Origin: Verrucomicrobiota bacterium
Lineage (GTDB): Bacteria; Verrucomicrobiota; Verrucomicrobiia; Chthoniobacterales; SZAS-18
Direction of reading: 5' to 3'
DNA: 35,749 bases
Assembly (NCBI GenBank): GCA_019241085.1
Contig: JAFAXH010000113.1
Span: 1-35,749 of the forward strand
Shown piece by piece: positions 24,893-35,698 of the stretch. A program made the position numbers and the translations under genes. How positions within the stretch are numbered: position 1 is the first letter of the stretch; each line of letters starts with the position of its first letter. The notes beneath the pieces are model-generated. The model saw only the letters and a list, made by a program, of their open reading frames with translations. It had not been told where the DNA came from and did no database searches.

Positions 24893-25411
24893 ATGCAAAC
24901 CTTGCCAACTGCAGGCCCGAAACGCATCCCACCCTTTGTGCGCGACTGGGTGGTGTCTCTGCTTTGGCTCGCTCTGGTGTTCAACGCCTCCAGCGACGCA
25001 TTTTCTTCCGCCAACACGTCCCGTTTTATCGGCCCCGCGCTGCACTGGCTTTTTCCCGCCCTGTCTCCAGCCAAGCTCGTGACGGTGCATGCTTTGATCC
25101 GCAAGTCGGCGCACGTGGCCGAATATGCCGTCTTGGCCGCGCTGTTTTGGCGCGCCTTGCGCCGGACCCCGCCGCTGGCATCTGCGGATAGCCGGGGCTG
25201 GCGTTGGTGGCCGGCACTGGCCACGCTCATGGCTGCAGGGCTGTGTGCAACCATTGATGAATGGCACCAGACCTTTGTCCCGTCGCGCACCGGTTCGGCC
25301 CGCGATGTAGCCATCGACGTCGCCGGCGCGACACTGGCATTACTCCTGTTGCGGCTCGCATTCTTTCTGCGGCGTCGCGCGCAGCCGCGTGCCACGGCGG
25401 TCGCAGCTTAG
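24893..25411 (+). CDS. VanZ family membrane protein
   Basis: A 172-residue protein with four hydrophobic segments. The VanZ-family signature is clear: a central RKSAHVAEYAVLAALFWR (about 71-88), then ATIDEWHQTFVPSRTGSARD (about 119-138) and DVAGATLALLL at the last helix. VanZ itself gives low-level teicoplanin resistance in Enterococcus, but most bacterial VanZ-like proteins are of unknown function and are not linked to glycopeptides; no van genes are present here. An unusual leader hairpin lies directly before its start. The uvsE gene follows 24 bases downstream, so the two are probably cotranscribed. Confidence 0.85.
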   Translation: MQTLPTAGPKRIPPFVRDWVVSLLWLALVFNASSDAFSSANTSRFIGPALHWLFPALSPAKLVTVHALIRKSAHVAEYAVLAALFWRALRRTPPLASADSRGWRWWPALATLMAAGLCATIDEWHQTFVPSRTGSARDVAIDVAGATLALLLLRLAFFLRRRAQPRATAVAA

Positions 25412-25435
25412 TCCCGCGCCGCTACAATTCGCGTC

Positions 25436-26533
25436 ATGAAAAAACGCGCGGCTGCCGCTGACGCCTCGCAGCAGCAACCACCAACGTCAGCCGTTGCAAC
25501 CGCCGCCCCGGCCCGGCTCGGTTTCGCCGTGCTGGTGCTCGGGCAGGCGGGCTTGAAAAGCGCCGACTTGCGCCGCTGGCAAAACGCTCCGCACCTGCGC
25601 GTCTCGCTCGAATATCTGCGGGCGATTTTTGATTATCTCCAGCGGCACGCGATCAGGATGTATCGCATGTCGAGCGACGTGGCGCCCTACATCACACACC
25701 CGGACCTGCCGCAATTTCACCGGCAGGTGGAGGAATGCGCGCAGGAACTCGCCGACCTCGGCGCCGTTGCGCGCGAGCAAGGGCTGCGGCTCTCTTTTCA
25801 TCCGTCGCAATATATCATCCTCAACAGTCCCAATCCGGAGGTGAATCGCAAAGGAGCGCTCGATGTCGATCGTCAGGCGGCGATGCTCGACGCCATGGAC
25901 GCCGGACCGGACGCGGTGGTGGTCATTCATGTGGGCGGGCGCTACGACGATCCGGCGGCGGCGCGCGACCGGTGGATTCATACTTACGAGCACGTTCTTT
26001 CCGAGCCGGCGCGGCGGAGGTTGGTGCTGGAAAATGATGATGTTTCCTTTTCCGCAGCCGACGTGCTCTACATCCACGAACGCTGCGGCGTGCCGCTGGT
26101 GTTCGATCACCAACATTTTTGTTGTCTGAATCCAGCGCGCCTGGAGCTGGTCGAAACCGCCGTCCGCTTTCTGCGCACCTGGCCAGCGCAGCGGCGTCCG
26201 AAGCTGCACTTTTCCAGCCCGCGCACGCAACTGCGCGAGGTGCAGCGGCGCAATCGCCAGACGAAAAAACTGGAGACCGCTTTTCTGCCGCCGGTCTGGA
26301 CCGGGCACGCCGATTATTGCGATCCGTTCGTGTTTATCCAATTCATGCGGCAATTGTCCGCGGCGAATGCGCGGGACTTCGACGCCATGCTCGAAGCGAA
26401 GGCAAAGGACTTGGCGTTGCTCCGCTTGCGAACAGACCTGACGCGTTACGCGCCGGACGTGGCCGCGCGTTTCGGACTCACGAACCACGAGGCTGCGGCA
26501 GCCTCCGAGGAGCCAGCGGAAGCCGTGACCTGA
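25436..26533 (+). CDS. uvsE: UV damage endonuclease UvsE (UVDE)
   Basis: A 365-residue TIM-barrel, metal-dependent endonuclease that nicks DNA 5' of UV photoproducts, giving repair independent of UvrABC. Family motifs: MYRMSSDVAPYITHPDLPQF (75-94), LSFHPSQYIIL (119-129), VVIHVGGRYDD (162-172), LVLENDD (196-202), VFDHQHF (222-228), KLHFSSPR (256-263), GHADYCDPF (290-298) and MLEAKAKDLALL (318-329). The His, Glu and Asp metal ligands at these places appear intact. An Ala/Gln-rich N-terminal extension of about 26 residues and an Ala/Glu-rich tail are extra to the roughly 300-residue core. It is closely spaced behind the VanZ gene and converges with the channel gene. Confidence 0.93.
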   Translation: MKKRAAAADASQQQPPTSAVATAAPARLGFAVLVLGQAGLKSADLRRWQNAPHLRVSLEYLRAIFDYLQRHAIRMYRMSSDVAPYITHPDLPQFHRQVEECAQELADLGAVAREQGLRLSFHPSQYIILNSPNPEVNRKGALDVDRQAAMLDAMDAGPDAVVVIHVGGRYDDPAAARDRWIHTYEHVLSEPARRRLVLENDDVSFSAADVLYIHERCGVPLVFDHQHFCCLNPARLELVETAVRFLRTWPAQRRPKLHFSSPRTQLREVQRRNRQTKKLETAFLPPVWTGHADYCDPFVFIQFMRQLSAANARDFDAMLEAKAKDLALLRLRTDLTRYAPDVAARFGLTNHEAAAASEEPAEAVT

Positions 26534-26564
26534 TTGCCGCGCCGCCGCCAGCGTGAGGCGAGGT

Positions 26565-28148
26565 TCACACTTCAAAAAATGACCGCAGCTTGCTGAGAAA
26601 ACCGGCGCGATATTCCTCCGCCTTCTCACCTGCCAGCGCGGCATCGTCAGCGGCGCGCGCTTGCAGAATTCCCTCGGTTTCCATTTGCCGCCGGGCGAGC
26701 AGATCGCTCAGGCGCGGCAGCAGGCTGGGATCGCTCACGATGATTTCGGCAAAGACCGTCTTGGTAATTTCCAGCACCTCGCAGTCGCTGGCCGCCAGCA
26801 CGCTGGCGCGGCGCGGCTCGCCGGTGAGCAGGCTCATTTCACCAAAACAATCGCCCCGCCGCAAGGTCGCCACGCGCGTCGGCGCGCTGTCTTTCGTTGC
26901 GCCGATGGTGACGCCAGCCTCGCCGCGGATGAGCACAAACATGCTCGAGCCATCCGTCCCTTCGCGGATGATCGGCTCGCCGCGGCCGTATTGGTGCAGG
27001 TTGGCATGATCCACCACGGTCTGCAGCTGCTCGTTGGCCAGGCCTTGAAAAATCGGCTGCGCGCGCAGCAGTTCGCCGGCGGCGACGCGTCGTTCGTCCC
27101 GGCTGTGTTGCGCACCGTTGGCGCCGTCGGCTCGCCCGCCAGTGCGCTCGACATGCAGCGTGCGGATGGGGAAGGGGATGCGAATGCCCGCGCGCCGCAG
27201 TGCATACCAGATATGGGTTTGCACCGAGTCATTGGCTTGATTGTAAAGCCGATGATCGGCCAGCCAATAGCGGACCTCGTAGTTCACGGCGCTCTCGCCG
27301 AAGGATTTCAAAAAAACATTTGGGGCAGGCTCCCGCAAGACGTGCTCGCCGTTCGCCGCCGCGCGGGCGAGCAACTCCTTCACCCGGTTTGGCGGCACGT
27401 CGTATTCGATGCCAATCTCGAACCGCATCGCATGGCAACGCCGCTGGTGCGCATGGTAATTGACGACCGGCGCGCGCACGACGTGAAGGTTCGGCACGTC
27501 GAGTTGCACGAGGTCGTTGGTGCAAAAGCGCGTCGAACGCCAGTTGAGTTCGACCACCTGCGCGTGCCGGCCTTCGAAGAGCACCCAGTCGCCCAACTCG
27601 AAGGGTCGGCCGAATTGCAGCGCCAGGCCCGCGATCACGTTGCCCAGCGTGTCCTGCATCGCGAAGCCGAGCACGATGCCGATGACGCTGGAGCCGGCGA
27701 CCAGCCCGGCCACCGGCAGGTCGTAGATGACGCCGATGACGAACAGCGTCGTCGCCAGCATCAACAGCCCGGCGGAGATTTCGCGAACAAATTTTGGAAC
27801 GGTCGCCTTGCGCCGGGTTTCAAAATAACCGTGCCAGAGAAACCGGTTGATCGGACGGACCAGCGCGAGCGCGCCGAAAAAAATGCACGCCGCGCCGAGG
27901 TGGCGCCGCGCCGAAAAATCCGGCGCCAAAATCGTGAGCGCCAGCCACGGGCCAAAGGTCAGGCAGAAGAGATGAAAAACGGCGCCGAGACGCAGGCCGG
28001 AACGCGCCTTGAACAGCCGGCCGAGGCCGAGCGTGAGCAGGTAGATTCCCACCGCCACGGCGGCAATTTCCACGTCCAACGGCCAGTCGGAGAAGGGCAG
28101 CACCTCGGCCATCGAAACTGGCTTCGAAGGAGGAAACAACGAAACCAT
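26565..28148 (-). CDS. Mechanosensitive channel (MscS type) with C-terminal cyclic-nucleotide-binding domain
   Basis: A 527-residue inner-membrane channel. Four to five hydrophobic helices cover about 28-175. The last, AGLVAGSSVIGIVLGFAMQD (147-166), is the pore-lining TM3 and runs into the MscS beta and alpha/beta domains (about 175-335, with GRPFELGDWVLFEGR and VPNLHVVRAPVVNYH). After a linker, a cyclic-nucleotide-binding domain spans about 365-480, with a near-canonical phosphate-binding cassette GDCFGEMSLLTGEPRRAS (432-449). Related cNMP-gated MscS-like proteins exist in other bacteria; binding here is plausible because the cassette Glu and Arg are kept. It starts 32 bases after the rpoD stop on the same strand. 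An in-frame ATG at 28112 is an alternative start. Confidence 0.88.
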   Translation of the reverse strand: MVSLFPPSKPVSMAEVLPFSDWPLDVEIAAVAVGIYLLTLGLGRLFKARSGLRLGAVFHLFCLTFGPWLALTILAPDFSARRHLGAACIFFGALALVRPINRFLWHGYFETRRKATVPKFVREISAGLLMLATTLFVIGVIYDLPVAGLVAGSSVIGIVLGFAMQDTLGNVIAGLALQFGRPFELGDWVLFEGRHAQVVELNWRSTRFCTNDLVQLDVPNLHVVRAPVVNYHAHQRRCHAMRFEIGIEYDVPPNRVKELLARAAANGEHVLREPAPNVFLKSFGESAVNYEVRYWLADHRLYNQANDSVQTHIWYALRRAGIRIPFPIRTLHVERTGGRADGANGAQHSRDERRVAAGELLRAQPIFQGLANEQLQTVVDHANLHQYGRGEPIIREGTDGSSMFVLIRGEAGVTIGATKDSAPTRVATLRRGDCFGEMSLLTGEPRRASVLAASDCEVLEITKTVFAEIIVSDPSLLPRLSDLLARRQMETEGILQARAADDAALAGEKAEEYRAGFLSKLRSFFEV

Positions 28149-28180
28149 GTCTCCAATCTAGCGGGCGGCCAGGCGAAGGC

Positions 28181-30118
<1,938 letters not shown>

Positions 30119-30196
30119 AGCAGGGCAACAAGTGCGGACGAGCGTGCAGACGAAGAGCAGACGGACGGGTGGAGGAACGACCGAGGCGCGCAATCC

Positions 30197-32122
30197 CTAG
30201 ATCGCCGGCCGCCGCGCCGACAAAAGCCGCGCAATATCAGCAAGCCGTTTTTGGAGGTCAACAACTTCTTTTTGCAGCCGCGTTTGTTCGGCCTCCGGCA
30301 GGCCCGGCAGCCGCAACCGGCTGGTGCGAGAGGCGACCTGCCGGCCGAGGTCGTATTGCTCGGTCCATAGCCAGCACGCTTCGGCCTCGGCTTCGACTTC
30401 CGCCGGGTCGGGCAGGGGATCGAGCAGGCGGGCGGAGAGGTAGGCTTCCTCAGCCGAGGTGAGAGTGGCAAAAAATGCGCTGAGCGAGGCTGGCTCGTCG
30501 GGCCGCAAGTTCTCCGCGCCGAGCACACGCACCAGCAGCTCGCTGCCGGGCACGCGCGCGAGCCGTCCCGGCCAGTCGGGTTGCGCGCGCAGGAGCGCGT
30601 GAACGCCCGCTTCGCGCAGCGCCAGAGTCAGCAATCGCGCGATGGCATTGGGTGGGGACTGAAAAGCCGGGGCGGCGACTTTTGGCGACTCGCCTTGGGT
30701 TACGTCAACCGCTCCACCCGCCGCGGCTTCGTCGGCGCGGCTGGCATGGTTGGACCGCGGTTTCAAGCCGCGCACCAGCGCGCGAAACGCCTCTGCCGGC
30801 ACGCCCAGCCGCGCGCTGACTTTGCCTGCCACGGCCTCGCGCAACGCCGGCTCGCCGACGAGCGCCACGCTCTCCGCCATCCGGCGGCTGAACTGCGCCT
30901 GGCCGCGCGGCGTGGTCATGTCGAACGCGCGTCCCAAGCGTTCGATTTGAAAATCAAAAAAATCCTGCGCCGCGCCGACCCGTGCGCGGAACGCCTCGGC
31001 GCCCCCGCGGCGGATCAGCGAATCGGGATCTTCACCCGCCGGCATCGTCGCCACGCGCACGCTCAGCCCGGCTTCCAGCAGGGCGGCAAACGACCGCTCC
31101 GCCGCCTGCTGCCCCGCGGCATCGGCGTCGAAGCAGAGGATCACCTCGTCGGCGTAACGCTTGAGCAGCCGCGCCTGCCGCTCGGTGAGGGCCGTCCCCT
31201 GCGGCGCGGTCACGTTTTTCACGCCGGCCTCGAACGCGCGGATCAAATCGAGCTGGCCTTCGCAAACAATCGCCGTCTTCGCCTCCAAGATCGCCCGGCG
31301 CGATTTGTCGAGACCGAAGAGCACTTTGCCCTTGGTAAAAAGCGGCGTCTCGGGCGAGTTCACATATTTCGCCACGCCTTCCGCGTCCGCCCGCAACACC
31401 CGGCCGGAAAAGGCGATGACCTCACCAAGCTCGTTGCAAATCGGAAACATCAAACGGTCGCGAAACCGGTCATAAATCCGCAGCCCGGCGATCCGCGACG
31501 CCACATCGCTGGCCAGCGCTGCCGCCGCGGCTTCTTCGTCCCTGGCTTTGACCAAGCCGCTGTGGATCAACTCTTCGACCGAGTAGCCGCGACCGCGCGC
31601 CCAGGTTAAAAAAACATCCCAGCCCTCGGGCGCATAACCGAGCTGCCAGGTGTTCGCCGTTTCGCTGCCAAACTCGCGCCGCTGCAAGTAGGCGCGGGCA
31701 TGCGCCGCAAACTCTTTTTTCGTCAGATTTTTGTGAAACCATTCCGCCGCCTCCGCGTGCAACCCGAGCAAGCGCCGGCGCAAGCGCCCCGCGCCGGCTT
31801 CGTGTTCGTCACCGGGTCCGCCAGCTTCCTCGACGATGGGCACATTGGCGCGCTCGGCCAGCCGGCGCACCGCGGCGGGGAAGTCCAGGTTCTCATAATT
31901 CATGAGAAACCGGAAGACGCTGCCGCCCGCGCCGCAGCCGAAGCATTTGAAGCTCTGGCGTTGCGGATTGACGGTGAACGACGGACTTTTTTCGCGATGA
32001 AACGGGCAGAGCGCCTTGAAGGTCGCGCCAGCTTTTTTCAATGGCACGTAACTGCCGATGACCTCGACGATGTCGTTGGCGGCGGCGACCTGCTCGATGG
32101 TCTGTGGCGAAATGCGAGGCAC
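30197..32122 (-). CDS. dnaG: DNA primase DnaG
   Basis: A 641-residue primase that makes RNA primers at the replication fork. The N-terminal CHC2 zinc finger has ligands Cys39, His42, Cys60 and Cys63 (LCPFHREKSPSF, KCFGCGAGG). The catalytic core follows, with the TOPRIM motifs CEGQLD (Glu289) and ILCFDADAAGQQAA (Asp332, Asp334), and PAGEDPDSLIRRGG near 361-374. The C-terminal third is the helicase-interaction part and is poorly conserved. The first residues (ISPQTIEQVAAANDIVEVIG) are typical, so the ATG at 32122 is secure. It is divergent from the LptF/G-type gene across 100 bases. Confidence 0.96.
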   Translation of the reverse strand: MPRISPQTIEQVAAANDIVEVIGSYVPLKKAGATFKALCPFHREKSPSFTVNPQRQSFKCFGCGAGGSVFRFLMNYENLDFPAAVRRLAERANVPIVEEAGGPGDEHEAGAGRLRRRLLGLHAEAAEWFHKNLTKKEFAAHARAYLQRREFGSETANTWQLGYAPEGWDVFLTWARGRGYSVEELIHSGLVKARDEEAAAAALASDVASRIAGLRIYDRFRDRLMFPICNELGEVIAFSGRVLRADAEGVAKYVNSPETPLFTKGKVLFGLDKSRRAILEAKTAIVCEGQLDLIRAFEAGVKNVTAPQGTALTERQARLLKRYADEVILCFDADAAGQQAAERSFAALLEAGLSVRVATMPAGEDPDSLIRRGGAEAFRARVGAAQDFFDFQIERLGRAFDMTTPRGQAQFSRRMAESVALVGEPALREAVAGKVSARLGVPAEAFRALVRGLKPRSNHASRADEAAAGGAVDVTQGESPKVAAPAFQSPPNAIARLLTLALREAGVHALLRAQPDWPGRLARVPGSELLVRVLGAENLRPDEPASLSAFFATLTSAEEAYLSARLLDPLPDPAEVEAEAEACWLWTEQYDLGRQVASRTSRLRLPGLPEAEQTRLQKEVVDLQKRLADIARLLSARRPAI

Positions 32123-32222
32123 GGAGGGAAAGGACGAATTGCCAATGACGGATGCAATTCGTTGGCGACTACTTTAACCTCGCGCAGCCAGTTTCGTCAT
32201 TCATCATTCGCCATTTCCTCCC

Positions 32223-33584
32223 ATGCGCCTCCTTGACCGTTACATCGGACGCGAACTCATCGTCACCGGGCTTTTCGCCGTGGCGACGTTGAGCTTTGTC
32301 ATCGTCCTCGGCCAGATTTTCAAAAAGCTCTTTGAATACGTCATCGAGCACGATGCGCCGGCGAGTTTCATCCTCACCTTCATCGCCTACGCGCTGCCGG
32401 CGTCGCTGAGCTTGACGATCCCGTGGGCGTTTCTGACGGCGGTGCTGCTCGTCTTCGGCCGGCTCTCGGCGAACAACGAATTGATCGCGTTGCGCTCCGC
32501 CGGCATCAGCATCCCGCGCCTCGCCGTGCCCGTGCTGGGCGTGGCCGCGCTGGGCTGCGCGATCTGCTTGTGGATCAATCTCTCCGTCGGCCCGCGCGCG
32601 CAGCAAAATTTGAAGGACGCCTTTTTCCAGATGGCGACGACCAATCCGGCGGCGGCCTTCAACAGCGACCGCGTGATCACGGCGTTTCCCGGCCGCAAGA
32701 TTTACGTCGGCAACAAGCAAGGCGACGAGTTGCAAAACCTGCACGTCTTTGAACTGAACAACGACAACGTGCCGATGCGCGTGGTCTATGCCGAGCGCGG
32801 CTGGCTGGAAACCGACCTGCCGAACAAACAAATCAAAATGCGGCTCGAAGGCACGCGTTACGAACAGCGCGACGAGCACAATCCCGCCGACCTGCACCGA
32901 GTGCGCGACGGCATCACCGCGGGCGTGCTGCCGTTCCCGGTTTCACTGGAGGAACTGTATGCCAAGCGCCAGGGCCGGCGGCGCATCGAGTCGCTGAACA
33001 TGACGGAGCTGCGCAATGAAATTTACAGCATGCACGGCAAAGTCCTCGCCGACCGCAAAGCCGTGACCGCCGCGCGCGCCGCCGCCGCCGCTGCTGCCGC
33101 CACGCCCAGCCCGGATTCTTCGCCGTGGAATGTGGAAGGGGAAAATTCGCCGCCCGCGTCATCTGCCTCGCCGGAGCCCACAGCCGTTGAAACTCCGACC
33201 GCCGCGCCCGTCGCCGACGAAACGCCCAAAGCCCGCAAATCGGGCGCCAAAGGCTCGCGGGCGAATGCCAGCGTGATTTTGAAGAATGACCTGGCGCGCT
33301 TCACGGCGTTGCGCACGGAACACAACAAACGGTTTTCCTATTCGCTGGCCTGTCTGACGTTCGCGCTCATCGGCATCCCTCTCGGCATCACGGCGCACCG
33401 GCAGGAGACGAGCGTTGGCTTCGGGCTGAGTCTCATAGTGGCGATGGTCTATTATCTCATCATCATTTTTGTGAACACGATGCGGGACAAGCCCGGCTCG
33501 CACCCGGAACTGCTGATCTGGCTGCCGAACGTGATCTTTCTCGCCATTGGCGGCATCCTGTTTTATCGGCTGAGCCGGCGCTGA
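32223..33584 (+). CDS. LptF/LptG family permease (LPS export)
   Basis: A 453-residue inner-membrane subunit of the LptB2FG ABC transporter, which extracts LPS for transport to the outer membrane. Three N-terminal helices (about 13-33, 50-77 and 100-120), a periplasmic jelly-roll (about 125-265) and three C-terminal helices (about 371-391, 398-419 and 428-449) match the family. The start LLDRYIGRELIVTGLFAV and the NELIALRSAGIS coupling-helix motif (85-96) are diagnostic; F and G cannot be told apart. It carries an unusual Ala/Pro/Ser-rich stretch of about 70 residues (278-350) between the periplasmic domain and helix 4. It converges with the DAHP synthase gene. Confidence 0.9.
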   Translation: MRLLDRYIGRELIVTGLFAVATLSFVIVLGQIFKKLFEYVIEHDAPASFILTFIAYALPASLSLTIPWAFLTAVLLVFGRLSANNELIALRSAGISIPRLAVPVLGVAALGCAICLWINLSVGPRAQQNLKDAFFQMATTNPAAAFNSDRVITAFPGRKIYVGNKQGDELQNLHVFELNNDNVPMRVVYAERGWLETDLPNKQIKMRLEGTRYEQRDEHNPADLHRVRDGITAGVLPFPVSLEELYAKRQGRRRIESLNMTELRNEIYSMHGKVLADRKAVTAARAAAAAAAATPSPDSSPWNVEGENSPPASSASPEPTAVETPTAAPVADETPKARKSGAKGSRANASVILKNDLARFTALRTEHNKRFSYSLACLTFALIGIPLGITAHRQETSVGFGLSLIVAMVYYLIIIFVNTMRDKPGSHPELLIWLPNVIFLAIGGILFYRLSRR

Positions 33585-33636
33585 GCGGGTTTGCGCGTTG
33601 CGAGCCAGCTTTGATTTTTTGGAATTAAATTCCCGC

Positions 33637-34656
33637 TCACGCGCTGCGGCCGACCGTGCGGAGCAAGGGCTGCAAACTTTCGGCAAGCTGCGCGAAGCGC
33701 GCGAAATCAATCTGCTGCTGGCCGTCGCTCAACGCCTCCGCCGGTCGCGGATGCACCTCGATGAGCAAGCCGTCCGCGCCGACCGCGACCGCGCCGGCGC
33801 ACAAGGCCGGCACGAGGTCGGCCCGGCCGCAGCCCTGGCTGGGGTCCACGATGACCGGCAGATGGGTCTCGCTTTTCGCAATGGCCACGGCGGCGAGGTC
33901 GAGCGTGTTGCGCGTGTAGGTCTCGAAGGTGCGGATGCCGCGTTCGCAGAGCATCACGTTGCTGTTGCCTTCGCTGAGGATGTATTCCGCGCCGAGCAGC
34001 CATTCCTCGACGCGCTGCGACAAGCCACGTTTGAGCAAGATCGGTTTGCCGGTCTTGGCGGCGGCGACGAGGAGCCGGAAATTCTGCGCATTGCGCGCGC
34101 CGATTTGCAAAATATCGGCGGTCTCGGCGACGAGGTCGGCGTCGTGTTCGCTGAGCAGTTCGGTGACAATTTTCAGGCCGGTGGCTTTTTTGGCGAGCGC
34201 CAGCAGCCGCAAGCCATCCTTGCCGAGGCCTTGAAATTCATATGGCGAGGTGCGCGGCTTGAACGCGCCGCCGCGCAAGATCGTGGCACCAGCCGCGCGC
34301 ACGGCGTGGGCGGTTTCGAGCAATTGTTCCTCGCTTTCCACCGAGCACGGGCCGGCCATGAGGACAACGGGCGCGCCGCCCCCGATCTTCACGCCGTCCA
34401 CGTCGATCACGGTGGGGCTGGAACGCGCTTCCTTGCTCACCAGTTTCCAACGTTTCTGCACCCGCAGGACGCGCTCGACCTGCGGCAGCGCGTTGAGGGA
34501 TTCCAGACTGTTGTGCGTGGTTTCATCACCGATGGCGGCGACGACGCTTTGGAGTTCGCCGATGATGGGTCGCGGCTGGTAGCCGAGGCGCTTGACCTCG
34601 GCGATGACTTCGTCGATGCCAGCGCGGTCGGTGTGGGATTTGATAATCACGATCAT
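33637..34656 (-). CDS. aroF: 3-deoxy-7-phosphoheptulonate (DAHP) synthase, type I beta
   Basis: A 339-residue enzyme of the first step of the shikimate pathway, condensing PEP with erythrose 4-phosphate. The N-terminal ferredoxin-like domain (about 1-70, MIVIIKSHTDRAGIDEVIAE) is the regulatory domain seen in Thermotoga-type enzymes. The barrel has AGPCSVES (Cys104, metal), RGGAFKPRTSPYEFQG, QIGARN, LLKRG, CERGIRTFE and LLIEVHP (Glu300, metal), with Asp311 in ALSDGQQ. The motif that normally reads DPSH reads DPSQGCG (Gln274), so the His metal ligand is replaced. The frame is open to 34758; the ATG at 34656 fits the usual start. It is transcribed alone. Confidence 0.92.
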   Translation of the reverse strand: MIVIIKSHTDRAGIDEVIAEVKRLGYQPRPIIGELQSVVAAIGDETTHNSLESLNALPQVERVLRVQKRWKLVSKEARSSPTVIDVDGVKIGGGAPVVLMAGPCSVESEEQLLETAHAVRAAGATILRGGAFKPRTSPYEFQGLGKDGLRLLALAKKATGLKIVTELLSEHDADLVAETADILQIGARNAQNFRLLVAAAKTGKPILLKRGLSQRVEEWLLGAEYILSEGNSNVMLCERGIRTFETYTRNTLDLAAVAIAKSETHLPVIVDPSQGCGRADLVPALCAGAVAVGADGLLIEVHPRPAEALSDGQQQIDFARFAQLAESLQPLLRTVGRSA

Positions 34657-34987
34657 TCGGCCCGCATGATGCCGGAGGAAAACCGGGCGGACAAAAAGAA
34701 AAAATTTTCGCGCCGAGTCGCAAAAAACGGCCGAATTTCCTGAGCAGCGCGCCGTCACCTAGTAGATGAGGGATTCGAGTCTTCGGTTCCAATTTAACGC
34801 TTCACAATCACTGCCAACAAATGGCAAATGGAATGCTACCGGCAGAATTGACAGCCTTGCGTTGTAATGGGCATTCATGGCTTCTCTTCGATCTCTGCCC
34901 GGCGCGAAAAACCCCCTCGTTTGCTTCACGGATTCTGCCGGGCGATGACTTCAGCGTTTCACGGGCACGCACGTTCGGAAAGATGCG

Positions 34988-35212
34988 ATGAAGATTGTCG
35001 AGCAGTTTGAGGACGCCGCTCGCCAGCTTAAAACCGAGGCGCAAATTCGCAAGGTGCTCGCCGGGCTTAACGAACGCACCGGCGGCCAACCGCGGCACAT
35101 GGCTAGCTTGCTTAAGCCGGATGATTTTCCTTCAATTCCGCCGTATCGCTCTGCTTTGCCGCTGCATCCTGCTTTTGCTGATTCTCTGCTGTCCGGTCGC
35201 TGGCCACTGTGA
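34988..35212 (+). CDS. Possible small protein overlapping the next gene
   Basis: A 74-codon frame. Its first 47 residues (MKIVEQFEDAARQLKTEAQI, then RKVLAGLNERTGGQPRHMAS) look like a compact helical protein. The last 25 run over the signal-peptide region of the next gene in another frame and look random. It could be a real upstream gene with a long overlap, or the two may once have been arranged differently. Family not recognised. Confidence 0.3.
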   Translation: MKIVEQFEDAARQLKTEAQIRKVLAGLNERTGGQPRHMASLLKPDDFPSIPPYRSALPLHPAFADSLLSGRWPL

Positions 35213-35546
35213 AACCAAAGACCCGGTGGATGCGCCTTGGACATGGGTCGCCGGCAAGGGCTGGCAAAAGGAAGTGCTTATCCCGCTGGGTTATCGTATA
35301 TGGCTCGGCCAGCTTGGCGGACCGGCAACGTATCTGAAACTTACTGACGACACCAACGTTGGCTTTTACATGCAGACCGGCTATGAGTCACCGCGTTTTG
35401 TTCCGAAAAAGAAGGGGCTGCTTTCGGAAGGCGTGGAGAATGTGCTGACTCTGCTCCCGCTCTACGCAGGCGAACGCCAAGTCTATTACGTGGATGATTT
35501 GAAAGCTGCCCACGGCTTCGCCAAGCTGCTCATCCGAGCGCCATAA
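35121..35546 (+). CDS. Small exported hypothetical protein
   Basis: A 141-residue protein with a strong signal peptide (IALLCRCILLLLILCCPVAG, then HC; cleavage near 30, or lipidation of the Cys is possible though the lipobox is poor). The mature domain of about 110 residues has Trp/Tyr-rich strands (APWTWVAGKGWQKEVLIPLG, GFYMQTGYESPRF) and a C-terminal YVDDLKAAHGFAKLLIRAP. No known family recognised. The frame is open to 34995, but the ATG at 35121 places the signal peptide correctly. It overlaps the end of the frame starting at 34988 by about 90 bases. A tRNA-Ser follows, convergent with it. Confidence 0.6.
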   Translation: MIFLQFRRIALLCRCILLLLILCCPVAGHCETKDPVDAPWTWVAGKGWQKEVLIPLGYRIWLGQLGGPATYLKLTDDTNVGFYMQTGYESPRFVPKKKGLLSEGVENVLTLLPLYAGERQVYYVDDLKAAHGFAKLLIRAP

Positions 35547-35572
35547 TTAATATAGGTTGCTGATAATGAACG

Positions 35573-35660
35573 TGGCGGATGGGGGGGGATTCGAACCCCC
35601 GGAACCTTTCGGTTCACACGCTTTCCAGGCGTGCACAATCGACCGCTCTGTCACCCATCC
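35573..35660 (-). tRNA. tRNA-Ser (anticodon GGA)
   Basis: On the minus strand: acceptor GGATGGG/CCCATCC, anticodon stem CACGC/GCGTG with loop CTGGAAA (anticodon GGA, serine), a long class II variable arm (AACC-GAAA-GGTT) and a GGGGG-TTCGAAT-CCCCC T arm. The discriminator is G and CCA is encoded at 35573-35575. Confidence 0.95.
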
Positions 35661-35698
35661 CTGGTGCAAATCTCTCTCACGCGGGCAGGCGGGACCGG

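Noticed and set aside
24893-25411. A glycopeptide resistance gene.
   Set aside because: VanZ-like proteins are common without resistance, and no vanHAX, vanRS or vanY neighbours exist here.
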